From assembly GCF_013337765.1 (NCBI RefSeq), contig NZ_VBSB01000007.1, positions 1 through 64,000 on the forward strand: a stretch of DNA of 64,000 nucleotides. The letters are read 5' to 3'. Under the pieces are notes generated by a model. That model had not been told where the DNA came from and did no database searches. It saw only the letters and a list, made by a program, of their open reading frames with translations. The stretch is from Mycolicibacterium sphagni (lineage in GTDB: Bacteria > Actinomycetota > Actinomycetes > Mycobacteriales > Mycobacteriaceae). Below, in pieces: positions 1 to 8,994 of this stretch. The position numbers and the translations under genes were made by a program. Within the stretch, counting starts at the first letter, position 1. Every line of letters starts with the position of its first letter.

Positions 1-22
1 ACTGCACCTACGAACTTAAGGA
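1..22 (+). repeat. 22-bp direct repeat, copy 1
   Basis: The first 22 bases of the window recur without mismatch at 522-543. This copy may extend left of the window, which cannot be seen. On the minus strand it supplies the TAA (16-18) that ends the kinase fragment, so the kinase homology stops exactly where the repeat begins. The two copies bracket about 500 bp holding the kinase fragment and a gene-free stretch (271-521). Confidence 0.85.
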
Positions 23-270
23 GTGCCCTCATGCTCACCGAAGTCGAACACCACGACGATGTTCTGGTGCGATAACCGGGCCGCTGACCTGGCCTCGTCT
101 TCAAACCGACGCCGGATATCAGGCATCGCGCCGAGGGCCGGGTGCAGCAGTTTCACGGCCACGGCCCGGTTCAGTCGGGTATCCCAGCCGTCGCGGACTT
201 CAGCCATGCCGCCGCGACCCAGAGTCCCGCGTAGCTCGTAGCGGTCCACGAGCATTTCGTGGCCGATCAT
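16..270 (-). pseudogene. Truncated Ser/Thr protein kinase (N-terminal 84 residues)
   Basis: The 84-residue product starts as a Hanks-type Ser/Thr kinase. It has a glycine-rich loop (GRGGMAEV) and the invariant lysine in AVAVKLL, followed by an alpha-C-like helix and IVVVFDFGEHEG. Mycobacterial Pkn catalytic domains need about 270 residues plus a membrane segment, so the catalytic loop, the DFG motif, the activation segment and the whole C-lobe are missing. The stop codon lies inside the 22-bp repeat. I read it as the 5' remnant of a kinase gene broken by rearrangement, with no expected kinase activity. The other half may lie outside the window. Confidence 0.8.
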
Positions 271-521
271 CCTGTATCTCTAACCCACACGAGGGGAGCG
301 CAAACCCACCCCTGCTCGCGAGGCCGGCGGACCCCTACTGATTAATTGATCAGGTGAGTGGCTGGACGTTAGGCTTCTGACGCTCTCGTTAATAGCCTCG
401 CCACCCCAGATGACCTGCGATTTTGACCGGTAGAAATCCGGCGAGCACATCGGACATCGCTTAACCGCATCAGCCTCACCCGACCCACCCGGGTCACAGC
501 CCAACGTAACAACACGAAGTA

Positions 522-543
522 ACTGCACCTACGAACTTAAGGA
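522..543 (+). repeat. 22-bp direct repeat, copy 2 (carries the RBS of the aminotransferase)
   Basis: Exact copy of bases 1-22. Its last bases (AAGGA) sit five bases ahead of the ATG at 549, so the repeat is part of the aminotransferase leader. The likely history is that the leader sequence was duplicated when the segment with the kinase fragment arrived, or that two leaders recombined. Confidence 0.85.
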
Positions 544-548
544 ACCGC

Positions 549-1760
549 ATGAAGTTCGCGCAGTCGAGCAGGCTGTCCAACCTGTCACACGAGACTCCGG
601 GACAGATCGCCGAAGAGGTGGTCCGGCTGGAGGGGGCTGGACACCACGTCATGCGACTGGATGCGGGCGATCCGCATCCGTTCGGTTTCGAGGCACCCGC
701 CGAACTGCTTCGTCAGATCGCCGGCACGTTGGCGGCATCGGCCGGCTACACCAGCCCCAAAGGCCTGCTGTCAGCCCGACAGGCCGTCGTGCAGTACTAC
801 GCGGCCCGCGCCGTTCTCGATGTCCACGTCGAGAACGTGTTCCTCGGCAACGGCGCCTCCGAATTGATCACGATGGCGATGACCGCGCTGCTCGAAGACC
901 GCGACGAAGTCCTGGTGCCCGCGCCCGACTTCCCGGTCTGGACCGCCGCCGTCAACGTCAACGGTGGCCGCGCCGTCCACTACCGATGCGACGAGTCCTC
1001 GGACTGGTACCCCGACGTCGCCGACATCGCGGCGAAGGTCACCGCGCGGACGCGGGCGATCGTGATCATCAACCCCAACAATCCGACCGGCGCGGTGTAC
1101 CCGCCCGAAGTACTGACCGAGATCCTCGAGATCGCACGGGAGCACAACCTCATCGTCTGCTCAGACGAGATCTACGACAAGATCCTCTACGACGACGCCA
1201 CGCACACCGTGACGGCGTCGCTGGCTCCGGACCTGCTCTGCCTGACCTTCAACGGTCTGTCGAAGGCCTACCGGTGTGCGGGATTTCGCGCCGGCTGGCT
1301 CGCGGTGTCCGGACCGACCGACCATGCCACGAGCTACCTCGGGGGTTTGGCGACGGTGGCCGGGTTGCGTCGCTGCGCGAACGTCCCTGCCCAACAGGCG
1401 ATTCGGGTTGCGCTGGAAGCTGATCAGTCGGGCGTCGACCTCACCCTCCCCACCGGGAGGTTGCACGAGCAGCGTGATCGCGCGTGGGTCGCGCTGAACG
1501 CGATTCCCGGCGTGTCGTGCGTCAAGCCCAAAGGCGCGCTGTACGCCTTCCCTAAGATCGACCTGAGTGTGTACCCGATCCGCGACGACGAGCAGTTCGT
1601 GCTCGATCTGTTGTTGCAGGAGAAGATCCACATCATCCCCGGGACAGGGCTCAGTTGGCCTGAGCCCGACCACATCCGGATCGTGACCCTGCCGCAGGCA
1701 GACGAACTGGAATCCACCATCGAGCGTATCGGGCAGTTCCTGGCGACCTATCGTCAGTGA
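549..1760 (+). CDS. PLP-dependent class I/II aminotransferase (AspC/AlaA-like)
   Basis: This 403-residue protein is a fold-type I aminotransferase, a cytosolic enzyme that moves an amino group between an amino acid and a 2-oxo acid. Visible landmarks are GNGASELITMAM (phosphate cup), IINPNNPTGAVYP, SDEIYDKILYDD, and the PLP lysine K239 in NGLSKAYRCAGFRAGW. The pattern fits the mycobacterial AspC/alanine aminotransferase group, although the substrate cannot be read from sequence. The start is set by AAGGA five bases upstream, inside the 22-bp repeat. It converges on the P450 operon with no gap, its stop being followed directly by the P450 stop on the other strand. Confidence 0.9.
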   Translation: MKFAQSSRLSNLSHETPGQIAEEVVRLEGAGHHVMRLDAGDPHPFGFEAPAELLRQIAGTLAASAGYTSPKGLLSARQAVVQYYAARAVLDVHVENVFLGNGASELITMAMTALLEDRDEVLVPAPDFPVWTAAVNVNGGRAVHYRCDESSDWYPDVADIAAKVTARTRAIVIINPNNPTGAVYPPEVLTEILEIAREHNLIVCSDEIYDKILYDDATHTVTASLAPDLLCLTFNGLSKAYRCAGFRAGWLAVSGPTDHATSYLGGLATVAGLRRCANVPAQQAIRVALEADQSGVDLTLPTGRLHEQRDRAWVALNAIPGVSCVKPKGALYAFPKIDLSVYPIRDDEQFVLDLLLQEKIHIIPGTGLSWPEPDHIRIVTLPQADELESTIERIGQFLATYRQ

Positions 1761-3071
1761 TCACCGTCGCGCGATCACTTCCAGCGCGATCTCGCGGCTC
1801 GGCTTGGTGGCAATACCGCGAGGCACCGCCCGGGGCGGTCTACCGCATTCGCGCGCACGCACTCGCAAGTCGAGTGTCTTCATGATGGTGCCGATCGCCA
1901 CGGCCAACTCGTTGTGCGCGAAGGCCGCACCGATGCAGCGACGGTATCCCCCGCCGAACGGTGCGTACTGAAACGGTGAGGGCTTGGTGTCCAGGAATCG
2001 CTCAGGCATGAAGGCCTCTGGCTCGTTCCACACCATCGGGTTGAAATGCAAGGCAGGCAGGGCAATTCCCACCACATCACCGGCGGAGCAGACGACACCG
2101 TCGACTGTCAGCGGCGCGGTGAGCCGGCGCAACACGATCGGCACCGTCGGATGCATGCGCAGCGTCTCTTGGATGACCGCACCGAGATACGGCAGCGTCG
2201 CGATCTCGGCCGGCGAGGCCGCCGCAGTCAGCTCATCGATCACGCGCAAGCGAACCTTCTCGTCACGGTGGATGTGAAACAGCGCCCACGCCAACGAGGT
2301 CGAGCTGGTTTCATGCCCGGCGGCGAGCAGCGTCCGCAGTTGGTCACGCAGCACGTCGTCGCCGAGCATGTTGCCTTCTTCGTCGGTGGCGGCGAGGATC
2401 AGCCCGAGCACGTCACTTCCGTGATCGCCGCTGGCCCGTCGCTCTTCGATCTCCTCGGACAGCAACCGGTCGAGTTCTGCGCGAAAGGCAACCAGGCGGG
2501 CCCATGGGCCCCGTCCGGCGATGTCTCGGCGCAGCCACGGCACCAACATCAGCACTGCGCTGCCGGATCGCAGCAATTGCGTTGTCACTCGGGAATACTC
2601 GCTGCGACGGGCGCGATCCGTCACACCGAACACCAGGCGGATCACCACGTCCAGGGTGATCCGCTGGGCTGTTTGGCCGACCATGAGGTGCTCACCGGGC
2701 CGCAGGGTCGCGACCTCGTCGGTCGCCACCTCGGCGATGACGTCGGCGTAGCAGCGCATGAGCTCACCGCGAAACGGCGGCGTCAGGACACTTCTGGCCC
2801 GTCGATGAGCCTCACCGGACAGCAGGATCAGCGAGTTCTGTCCGACGACCGGTTCGATCGGGTTGGGCAGTGGCGCCCGGCACTGAGCGCCGGGGGCGGT
2901 CAGTATGTCGCGCGCACCGTCGGCGGTCGAAAAGAACAACACCTCACCAAGTCCCGGGAACCGCAACGGAAACGGCTTCGTGTCCGAGGCATGACGGCGA
3001 AAGAAGCCTTCCGGATCGACACCGGCCCACGCGGCACGGCCCAGCGCCGCCACCGTCGCCGACGCCCTCAC
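1761..3071 (-). CDS. Cytochrome P450, last gene of the lipid operon
   Basis: This 436-residue bacterial cytochrome P450 is a haem monooxygenase that would need ferredoxin and reductase partners, none of which is nearby. Landmarks are the I-helix oxygen-binding motif AGHETSST, the K-helix ETLRMHP (ExxR), the PERF meander, and the haem loop FGGGYRRCIG with ligand Cys379. Length is normal. The start is the GTG at 3071, which overlaps the stop of the upstream methyltransferase as GTGA. The reading frame stays open far upstream of this, but that part does not resemble P450 and lies over the methyltransferase. Its position at the end of the operon suggests late oxidation of the lipid product. Confidence 0.9.
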   Translation of the reverse strand: MRASATVAALGRAAWAGVDPEGFFRRHASDTKPFPLRFPGLGEVLFFSTADGARDILTAPGAQCRAPLPNPIEPVVGQNSLILLSGEAHRRARSVLTPPFRGELMRCYADVIAEVATDEVATLRPGEHLMVGQTAQRITLDVVIRLVFGVTDRARRSEYSRVTTQLLRSGSAVLMLVPWLRRDIAGRGPWARLVAFRAELDRLLSEEIEERRASGDHGSDVLGLILAATDEEGNMLGDDVLRDQLRTLLAAGHETSSTSLAWALFHIHRDEKVRLRVIDELTAAASPAEIATLPYLGAVIQETLRMHPTVPIVLRRLTAPLTVDGVVCSAGDVVGIALPALHFNPMVWNEPEAFMPERFLDTKPSPFQYAPFGGGYRRCIGAAFAHNELAVAIGTIMKTLDLRVRARECGRPPRAVPRGIATKPSREIALEVIARR

Positions 3072-3814
3072 GTCACCCTCGACGCCACGACCACCTGGTT
3101 GCGGCCCAGTCGGCTGAACTCGAGGCTGATCGCCGGGTCGGCGTGCGCGGCCAACGCCTGGAATGCCGAGGGACTGTAGGCGCGCAACGAGCTGATCAAT
3201 CCGTCGTGGGCGAACGGCAGGAACACGAAGGGCAGCATCGACGCCAGCCGGAGCAGGTGCACCGGGGCCGGCGGCCGCCGCAGGTCGCACACCACCAGCT
3301 TGTCGGCCACCCGGGTTGCTTCGGTCAGCACCCGGGCCGCCTGCGCGGGCCGCAGGTGATGAAACGACAGAGCGAACAAGGCAAGGTCGTAGGAGCCGTC
3401 GGGGGCACCGATGTCGGTGGCGTCGATCCGGCGCACGGCGGCACGCGGATGGCGGCCCAGGTCGCCGGCGGCGATGTTCGACACCGAGACCGGGTCGATG
3501 TCGGTCACCGTAACCTGTGCGGTGGCATGCATGTTCAGCACCGTGCGCGACAACGCACCGTGGCCGGCGCCCAGTTCCAGGATCTTCGGGTTGGCGACGT
3601 CCGCGACCAGCGGCAGGGCCCAGGCGGCAAGGTGGTCGTGATCGTGCAGGATCCGGCCCATCCAGTCCAGCGACCAGATCACCTGCCGCTTGACGCGGTC
3701 GTCGACATCGTCGCGGTCCAGGTATTCCGGACGGTCGGTTTGCAGGCGCCGATCCAGCCACGAGGCGTCGAAGCCCCCGCGCGGCATGATTGCGATATCC
3801 ATCCGGGCCACCAC
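3068..3814 (-). CDS. Class I SAM-dependent methyltransferase
   Basis: This protein of about 248 residues has a Rossmann SAM-binding motif I (ILELGAGHGALS), an acidic post-I residue (VTDIDPVS) and DLALFALSFHHL at motif IV, which marks a UbiE/methyltransferase-11-type enzyme. The substrate is unknown. The first GTG (3814) touches the stop of the upstream O-methyltransferase directly. A second GTG follows at 3811 and an ATG at 3802, so the exact start is uncertain by a few codons. It overlaps the P450 gene by 4 bp. Together with its neighbour it points to two separate methylations of the operon's product. Confidence 0.85.
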   Translation of the reverse strand: MVARMDIAIMPRGGFDASWLDRRLQTDRPEYLDRDDVDDRVKRQVIWSLDWMGRILHDHDHLAAWALPLVADVANPKILELGAGHGALSRTVLNMHATAQVTVTDIDPVSVSNIAAGDLGRHPRAAVRRIDATDIGAPDGSYDLALFALSFHHLRPAQAARVLTEATRVADKLVVCDLRRPPAPVHLLRLASMLPFVFLPFAHDGLISSLRAYSPSAFQALAAHADPAISLEFSRLGRNQVVVASRVT

Positions 3815-4921
3815 CTAGCCTGGTGACACATCGTCGACAACGGCCTCGACCACACTGAGCGGCGAGGCGGTCGGCACCACTCGGGTCATCCGGAAACCGG
3901 CTTGCTGCAGCAGATTCCGGTACTCCTCCGCGGTTCGCTCGCGGGACCCCAGGTTCAGGAGCATCTCCAAGTCCACCCAGTTCTCCGGGCCGTCTCGGCC
4001 GTTCTCGCGAACGACCATCTCGACCAGCAACACGGTGGCTCCCGGCGTGGCCGCCGCCCGGACATTGCGCAGGATCTGCAACGCCTTGTCGTCCGCCCAG
4101 TCGTGGATGATGTTCTTGAGCAGGTAGGCATCGCCCCCGCTGGGGACGTGGTCGAAGAACGACCCCTCCATGATCTGCACGCGGTCGGCGATATGTTTGG
4201 CGGTCAACAACTCTGGGGCACCGGCGACAACACGGGGCACGTCGTAGAGCACGCCGATCGACTTGGGAGTCGAGCCCAGGATGGCGGCGAGCATTGCGCC
4301 CTGTCCCCCGCCGACATCGACGATGGTGTGATGGGCCGCGAAGTCATAGCTGGCCACCACAACGGCCAGCGTCATCTGGGCAAGACTGGTCATCGTCTGA
4401 TCGAAAAGGTCCGCGTGGTCCGGTATCTCGACGAGGTAGTCGAAGCCATCCATCCCACGCAACGCCGGGACGATCGACTCGCCCGTCCGAACCGAGTCGG
4501 TCAGCAGGGTCCAGCGTTCGCGCTGCTCTTGGGACCCCTGGAACAGTGCCGCTCCCTTCAGCGAGATCGGCGCGTCGGAACGTAGCGTTGCGGCAAGGGA
4601 ATTCAACGCGTAGCGGCCATCGCGTCCGCGACGGAATATGCCCCGGCCGATCAGCGCCCGCATCAGCCGGCGCAGCGCATCGGCGTCGGCGCCCACCCTG
4701 GTGGCCAGCTCGTCGATCGTCAGTGGCCCGCCCGCGAGCGCATCGGCGATACCCAGCTGCGCGGCGGTGGTGATCGCCTGGGCGGGCCAGCCCGACACGA
4801 CGAGCTCCATCATCGCCATCGGCGCGGGCAGCATCCGTTGGTGGAGCAGAAGCAGGTGATGGCGCGTCCACTCGACGGCGCGGGCGAGCCGGGCGGGCGG
4901 CACCATCGCGGGTTTAGGCAT
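3815..4921 (-). CDS. Dimerising O-methyltransferase (methyltransferase_2 family)
   Basis: The 368-residue protein has two parts. The N-terminal half carries a winged-helix dimerisation domain (AQLGIADALAGGPLTIDELA). The C-terminal half is a class I methyltransferase with SAM motif IVDVGGGQGAMLAAIL and the catalytic-base region LKNIIHDWADD. This architecture is that of hydroxyneurosporene and polyketide O-methyltransferases, which methylate a hydroxyl or enol on a small or lipid substrate in the cytosol. The ATG at 4921 overlaps the end of the MmpL gene by 8 bp, which indicates translational coupling. Confidence 0.88.
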   Translation of the reverse strand: MPKPAMVPPARLARAVEWTRHHLLLLHQRMLPAPMAMMELVVSGWPAQAITTAAQLGIADALAGGPLTIDELATRVGADADALRRLMRALIGRGIFRRGRDGRYALNSLAATLRSDAPISLKGAALFQGSQEQRERWTLLTDSVRTGESIVPALRGMDGFDYLVEIPDHADLFDQTMTSLAQMTLAVVVASYDFAAHHTIVDVGGGQGAMLAAILGSTPKSIGVLYDVPRVVAGAPELLTAKHIADRVQIMEGSFFDHVPSGGDAYLLKNIIHDWADDKALQILRNVRAAATPGATVLLVEMVVRENGRDGPENWVDLEMLLNLGSRERTAEEYRNLLQQAGFRMTRVVPTASPLSVVEAVVDDVSPG

Positions 4922-7148
4922 GGGGTGCCTCCTGAATTCCGACGCGTTGGTGGAGCCACACCAGCGATTTCGGCGCCCACCAGTTGAATCGGCCCATCAA
5001 ATGCATGAAGGCCGGAACGAGCAGGACCCGCACCAGGGTGGCGTCGGCCAGGATCGCCAGCGTCAGGCCGACTCCCAGCATCCGCAGAAACGACACCTGT
5101 GCGCCGGACAGCGCCGCGAAGGTGATGGCCATGATGAGTGCGGCGGCCGTGATGACCCGCGCGGTGCGGGCTAACCCCAGTGCGACGCTTCTGTCGTTGT
5201 CGGCAGCGGACTTGCCGCTCGCCAGCCAGAATTCGCGGATGCGCGACACCAGAAACACCTCGTAGTCCATCGACAGCCCGAAGGCGATGCAGAACAGCAG
5301 CACGGGGATGCTGATCGCCAGCGTTCCTGTCGAGGTCGTATCCAAGGCGCCGAGGTTACCGTCCTGGAAGATCCACACCAGCGCACCGAATGCGGCAGTC
5401 AGCGATAAGATGTTGAGTATCAACGCCTTCAGCGGTACCACAACGCTGCCGGTCATCAGGAACAGCAGCACGAAGGTGATACCGGCGATGATCGCCAGAA
5501 CCTGGCCCAGCCGGGATGCGATGGCGTTGGCGGTGTCCTGGTTGACCTGGGGTGTCCCACCGATCAGCACCTGCCGGCCGGCCGGGGTCGGAACGGCTTG
5601 CAGCGTATCGAGCTGCAACTCGGACGCCCGTGAATACAGCGGTGCGGTGCTGGTGACGGTCAGGAACGCGCTGTCATTCGTGATCGCGGTCGCTGCCGTC
5701 GGAGGACCAACGGACGCGCCGCCGACGAAGGTGACGCCGGGCGACGAGACCGACGACACATCGGGTACCTGGGACAGCGCGGCAGCGTAACCGTCGAGCT
5801 GTACCGGGCTGACGCCGTTGACATCCGGTATCACGATGGTCAGGTTCTTGGCCAGGTCAGCGCTGAACTGGGTGCGCAGTTGATCGCCGACTATGTGCGC
5901 CGAACTCGACGTCGGCAGCACCCGATCGTCCGGGACTCCCCATTTGACGCCCAGGAATGGAGCCCCGAGCGCCATCAGCAACGCGACGATCGCCACTGCG
6001 ACCGGGACCGCCCTGCGCATCGAGAACATCGCCAGCCGATACCAGGGGCTCTCCTCGACCGGGCGTACGGCCGCGACCGGGCGCCGCAGCCAGCGGCGCA
6101 GATCCAGCAAGTCCAGGCGGCCACCGAGCAAGACGATGACCGCCGGGGTGACGAAAACCGCGGCGAGAGAGGCGAACGCGACGACGGCGACGCCCGCGTA
6201 ACCGAATGACTTGAGCGCATAGATCGGGAACAGCACCATCGCCGACATCGACAGCGCGACCGTCATCGCGGAGAACAGCACCGTCCTGCCGGCAGAGACC
6301 ATGGTGCGCATCAGCGCGTCATCGCGCGCCGCACCGGCAGCCAGTTCGTCGCGGAACCGGCTCAGTAGGAGCAGCGTGTAGTCGATGGCCAACGCCAGGC
6401 CCAGTGCCACAGCGAGATTGAGCGCGAAGATCGACACGTCGGTGGCGAAGGTGACCACATGCAGCACGGCCATCGCACCGAAGATCCCAACGGCACCCAC
6501 GGCCAACGGCAGCGATGCCGCTACCAGGCCACCGAACACCCAGACCAGAACTAGAAAGCTCAGCGGAATCGCGACGCCTTCCATGATCTTCAGATCTTTT
6601 TCACTCTGCTGGGTGATCTGCAGCATCATCGCCGCTTCACCGCCGGCCCGCACGGTCACACCGTCACGATCGTGCACCACTTTGTCGATCAGCACCTCGG
6701 CGTTCTTGGGTGCGCCGTTGTCACCGCCGGTGATGCCCGCGACGATGACGCCGAGCGTGCCGTCCCTGCTGATCAGCGATGCGGCCGCAGACGGTGGTGC
6801 GGTCCACGGCGAGGTCACCGTCGCCACGTTCGGAGCCCCGGTGAGTGCCTTCACGATCTCGGTGCCCACCGCTCGCGCGGCGCTGGAGTTGGCGCCGTCG
6901 GGCGAGCTGACGGTGATCAGCAGCGGCATGTCACCCTGGCCAAACGTGCGGGCCAGCAGTGTTTTTGCCTGTGACGACTGTGCGCCGGGGTCGGCGAGTC
7001 CGCCCGCGGAAAGCCGGCCGGCGACCGGAATCCCGAAGGCCGCCGTACCGACCAGCACGAGCACCGCGACCGCGATCATCCGGCGGGGAGCACGAATCGC
7101 GAGCCGAGCGATGCCCGCTAACACGGCGACAGCGTTCCCGCCAGCCAC
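4914..7148 (-). CDS. MmpL-family RND lipid transporter
   Basis: This 744-residue inner-membrane transporter exports lipids using proton-motive force. Both halves carry an N-terminal transmembrane helix, a periplasmic loop and a five-helix bundle. The diagnostic Asp-Tyr pairs occur in LALAIDYTLLLLSRFRDE and FGLSMDYEVFLVSRIREF. It is shorter than the large MmpL3/4/8 proteins of about 950 residues, like the compact MmpL class, and no MmpS partner gene is present. The GTG at 7148 overlaps the ligase gene by 31 bp. A second GTG at 7124 would give a 7-bp overlap and is an equally plausible start. It most likely exports the product of this operon. Confidence 0.9.
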   Translation of the reverse strand: MAGGNAVAVLAGIARLAIRAPRRMIAVAVLVLVGTAAFGIPVAGRLSAGGLADPGAQSSQAKTLLARTFGQGDMPLLITVSSPDGANSSAARAVGTEIVKALTGAPNVATVTSPWTAPPSAAASLISRDGTLGVIVAGITGGDNGAPKNAEVLIDKVVHDRDGVTVRAGGEAAMMLQITQQSEKDLKIMEGVAIPLSFLVLVWVFGGLVAASLPLAVGAVGIFGAMAVLHVVTFATDVSIFALNLAVALGLALAIDYTLLLLSRFRDELAAGAARDDALMRTMVSAGRTVLFSAMTVALSMSAMVLFPIYALKSFGYAGVAVVAFASLAAVFVTPAVIVLLGGRLDLLDLRRWLRRPVAAVRPVEESPWYRLAMFSMRRAVPVAVAIVALLMALGAPFLGVKWGVPDDRVLPTSSSAHIVGDQLRTQFSADLAKNLTIVIPDVNGVSPVQLDGYAAALSQVPDVSSVSSPGVTFVGGASVGPPTAATAITNDSAFLTVTSTAPLYSRASELQLDTLQAVPTPAGRQVLIGGTPQVNQDTANAIASRLGQVLAIIAGITFVLLFLMTGSVVVPLKALILNILSLTAAFGALVWIFQDGNLGALDTTSTGTLAISIPVLLFCIAFGLSMDYEVFLVSRIREFWLASGKSAADNDRSVALGLARTARVITAAALIMAITFAALSGAQVSFLRMLGVGLTLAILADATLVRVLLVPAFMHLMGRFNWWAPKSLVWLHQRVGIQEAPHA

Positions 7149-8728
7149 TGGGTACGCGCCTCGAGCCGGCGCAGCTTTCCGCTGGAAGTCCGCGGCAAGG
7201 TGCCCGGCGCCAACAGCTCGACATGCCCGACAGCGATACCGGTGCGCTGCAGCACCCGAGCCGCCACGTCGACCGCCAAGTCGTCGGGTGCGTCGGCGGT
7301 GGTCTCGACCAGCATGGCCAGCGCCTCGTCGTCGGCGTCGACGGGCAGGTAACCGACGGCCACCGCACAGCCGGTGCGAACACCGGCCAGCCCGTCCAGT
7401 GCCGCCTCGAAGTCCTGGGGTGCGTGGTTCGCGCCACGGATGATCACGGTCTCCTTGCTGCGCCCGCAGACGAAAAGCTCACCGTCATGAACGAATCCGA
7501 GGTCACCGCAATCCAGCCAGCCGTCGTGCAGCACCTGGCCGGTGAGGTCGGCGCGGCCGAAGTAGCCGGCCATCACACTGGGTCCCCGAACGAAGATGCG
7601 CCCCACCTGGTCCTCCGGCAGGGACTGCGAATCGTCTCCGCGGATCTCGACTTCGACCCCTGCCAATGGTCGACCGGTGCTCACCAGCTCCTTGTTGTCG
7701 AGCTCGACGACGCCGAACATCCTGCCGGCTGGCTTGAATGTCACCGCCAGCGAGGCCTCGGCCAGTCCGTAGACCGGAGTGAACGCGCCAGCGTCGAATC
7801 CCCAGCGCCCGAAGTGCTCGCTGAATCGGCGCTGAACCTCGGCGCTGGTCAACTCGGCGCCGTTCAGGCACAGCCGCCACGAACTGAGGTCGATACCCGC
7901 CAGGTCCTCGTCGCGAATCCGCTTCAGGCACAGACCGAACGCGAAGTTCGGTGCCGCGGTGACGGTGCCGCGATGCCGCGAGATCGCACGCAGCCACGCG
8001 GCAGGCACGGCAAGGAACAACTCTGGTGGCAGCAACACCAGGGGACGCGGAAGATAGAACGCCATCAAGAGGTTTCCGATCAACCCCATGTCGTGGTACA
8101 GCGGTAGCCACGTGACACCCACCTGTTCGGGCATGCCTGCGCTCACGAAATAGTCGGCGATCGCGGCGAGGTTGGACAGCAGGTTGTCGTGAGTGAGGGC
8201 AACCGGCTTGGGATCGTGCGTGGTGCCCGACGAGAATTGGATCAACGCGAGGTCAGTTGCAGCCACATCGATTGCGTCAAACTCAGTGCCGTGCAATTCG
8301 GCCACCGTGACGCAGCGCGTCTCAGCGGACTCCAGCAGTGGACGGATCCGGTCCTCGGTGATCACCAGCGTCGCCTGAACCGCCCGCAGCATCGCCGCGG
8401 TTCGGTGGCGATACTCGTCGAGCTTGCCCAGGCGCACCGGCGGATACAACGGCACGGGTATGGCGCCGGCATACAGCACGCCGAAGAAGCCGGCGACGAA
8501 TTCCGGCCCGGTCGGCAACACCAGTGCGACACGATCGCCGGTGCGCACACCGGCGGCACGCAGGCCGGCGGCGAGATCGAGCGCGTGCCCGCGGATCTGG
8601 GCCATCGGCACTTCGGTGTCGTTCTCAGTGCGGTCGACGAAGAACAGACTCTGACCGCTTTGCGCTGCGCTGTCGAGCATTTCGGTCAGCGTCGTGAACG
8701 TGGGCCGGATGGCCGGGGCAACGCTCAT
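7118..8728 (-). CDS. Fatty-acyl-AMP ligase (FAAL/FadD type)
   Basis: This 536-residue adenylate-forming enzyme has the A3 motif IQFSSGTTHDPKPVALTH, the FAAL/FACL hallmark WLPLYHDMGLIGN, the A5 region VYGLAEASLAVTF, the A7 motif LDCGDLGF and a C-terminal A10 lysine in LPRTSSGKLRR. FAAL enzymes activate a fatty acid as acyl-AMP and hand it to an acyl carrier protein rather than to CoA. The gene overlaps its ACP neighbour as ATGA (start 8728). The expected role is to load a fatty acid onto the operon's ACP. Confidence 0.88.
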   Translation of the reverse strand: MSVAPAIRPTFTTLTEMLDSAAQSGQSLFFVDRTENDTEVPMAQIRGHALDLAAGLRAAGVRTGDRVALVLPTGPEFVAGFFGVLYAGAIPVPLYPPVRLGKLDEYRHRTAAMLRAVQATLVITEDRIRPLLESAETRCVTVAELHGTEFDAIDVAATDLALIQFSSGTTHDPKPVALTHDNLLSNLAAIADYFVSAGMPEQVGVTWLPLYHDMGLIGNLLMAFYLPRPLVLLPPELFLAVPAAWLRAISRHRGTVTAAPNFAFGLCLKRIRDEDLAGIDLSSWRLCLNGAELTSAEVQRRFSEHFGRWGFDAGAFTPVYGLAEASLAVTFKPAGRMFGVVELDNKELVSTGRPLAGVEVEIRGDDSQSLPEDQVGRIFVRGPSVMAGYFGRADLTGQVLHDGWLDCGDLGFVHDGELFVCGRSKETVIIRGANHAPQDFEAALDGLAGVRTGCAVAVGYLPVDADDEALAMLVETTADAPDDLAVDVAARVLQRTGIAVGHVELLAPGTLPRTSSGKLRRLEARTQWLAGTLSPC

Positions 8729-8994
8729 GCGCGCTCCTGGATGCGGCGTAGTACCAACTGGGCCAGCTCGCCGACGGTGCGCAGGTCATCGCCGTCCTCG
8801 GCGTCGAGATCGATGTCGTAGCGCGCTTCGATGCGGAAGACCAGCGACAGCACCCGGGCCGAATCCATGCCGGCGTCTTGCAGGCCGGAGTCGGCTGTGA
8901 GAGCGCCTGCAGCGCCATCGGTTTCGGATTCGATGAACCCGATGATGTCCTGGGTGACCGCAGCCAACGTTGTCGGTCCGCCGGCTGTCGTCAT
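8725..8994 (-). CDS. Stand-alone acyl carrier protein
   Basis: This 89-residue carrier protein has the phosphopantetheine attachment site at Ser45 in DAGMDSARVLSL, in the four-helix context expected of ACPs. It would carry the growing or activated acyl chain as a thioester. An ATG at 9012 is in frame, but the ATG at 8994 forms an ATGA overlap with the KAS III stop, as at most junctions of this operon, so I prefer it. Its direct neighbours are a FAAL and a KAS III-like enzyme, the two partners an ACP would need for loading and chain transfer. Confidence 0.9.
   Translation of the reverse strand: MTTAGGPTTLAAVTQDIIGFIESETDGAAGALTADSGLQDAGMDSARVLSLVFRIEARYDIDLDAEDGDDLRTVGELAQLVLRRIQERA

Noticed and set aside
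339..352. AT-rich near-palindrome tgattaattgatca
   Set aside because: Only the outer four bases pair; too weak to call an operator.
280..528. Minus-strand 82-codon frame between the kinase fragment and the aminotransferase
   Set aside because: No domain, signal or RBS; composition looks non-coding.
3071..3761. The P450 frame stays open far upstream and could suggest a 666-residue protein
   Set aside because: The upstream part has no P450 character and lies over a clear methyltransferase; GTG at 3071 forms a GTGA overlap.
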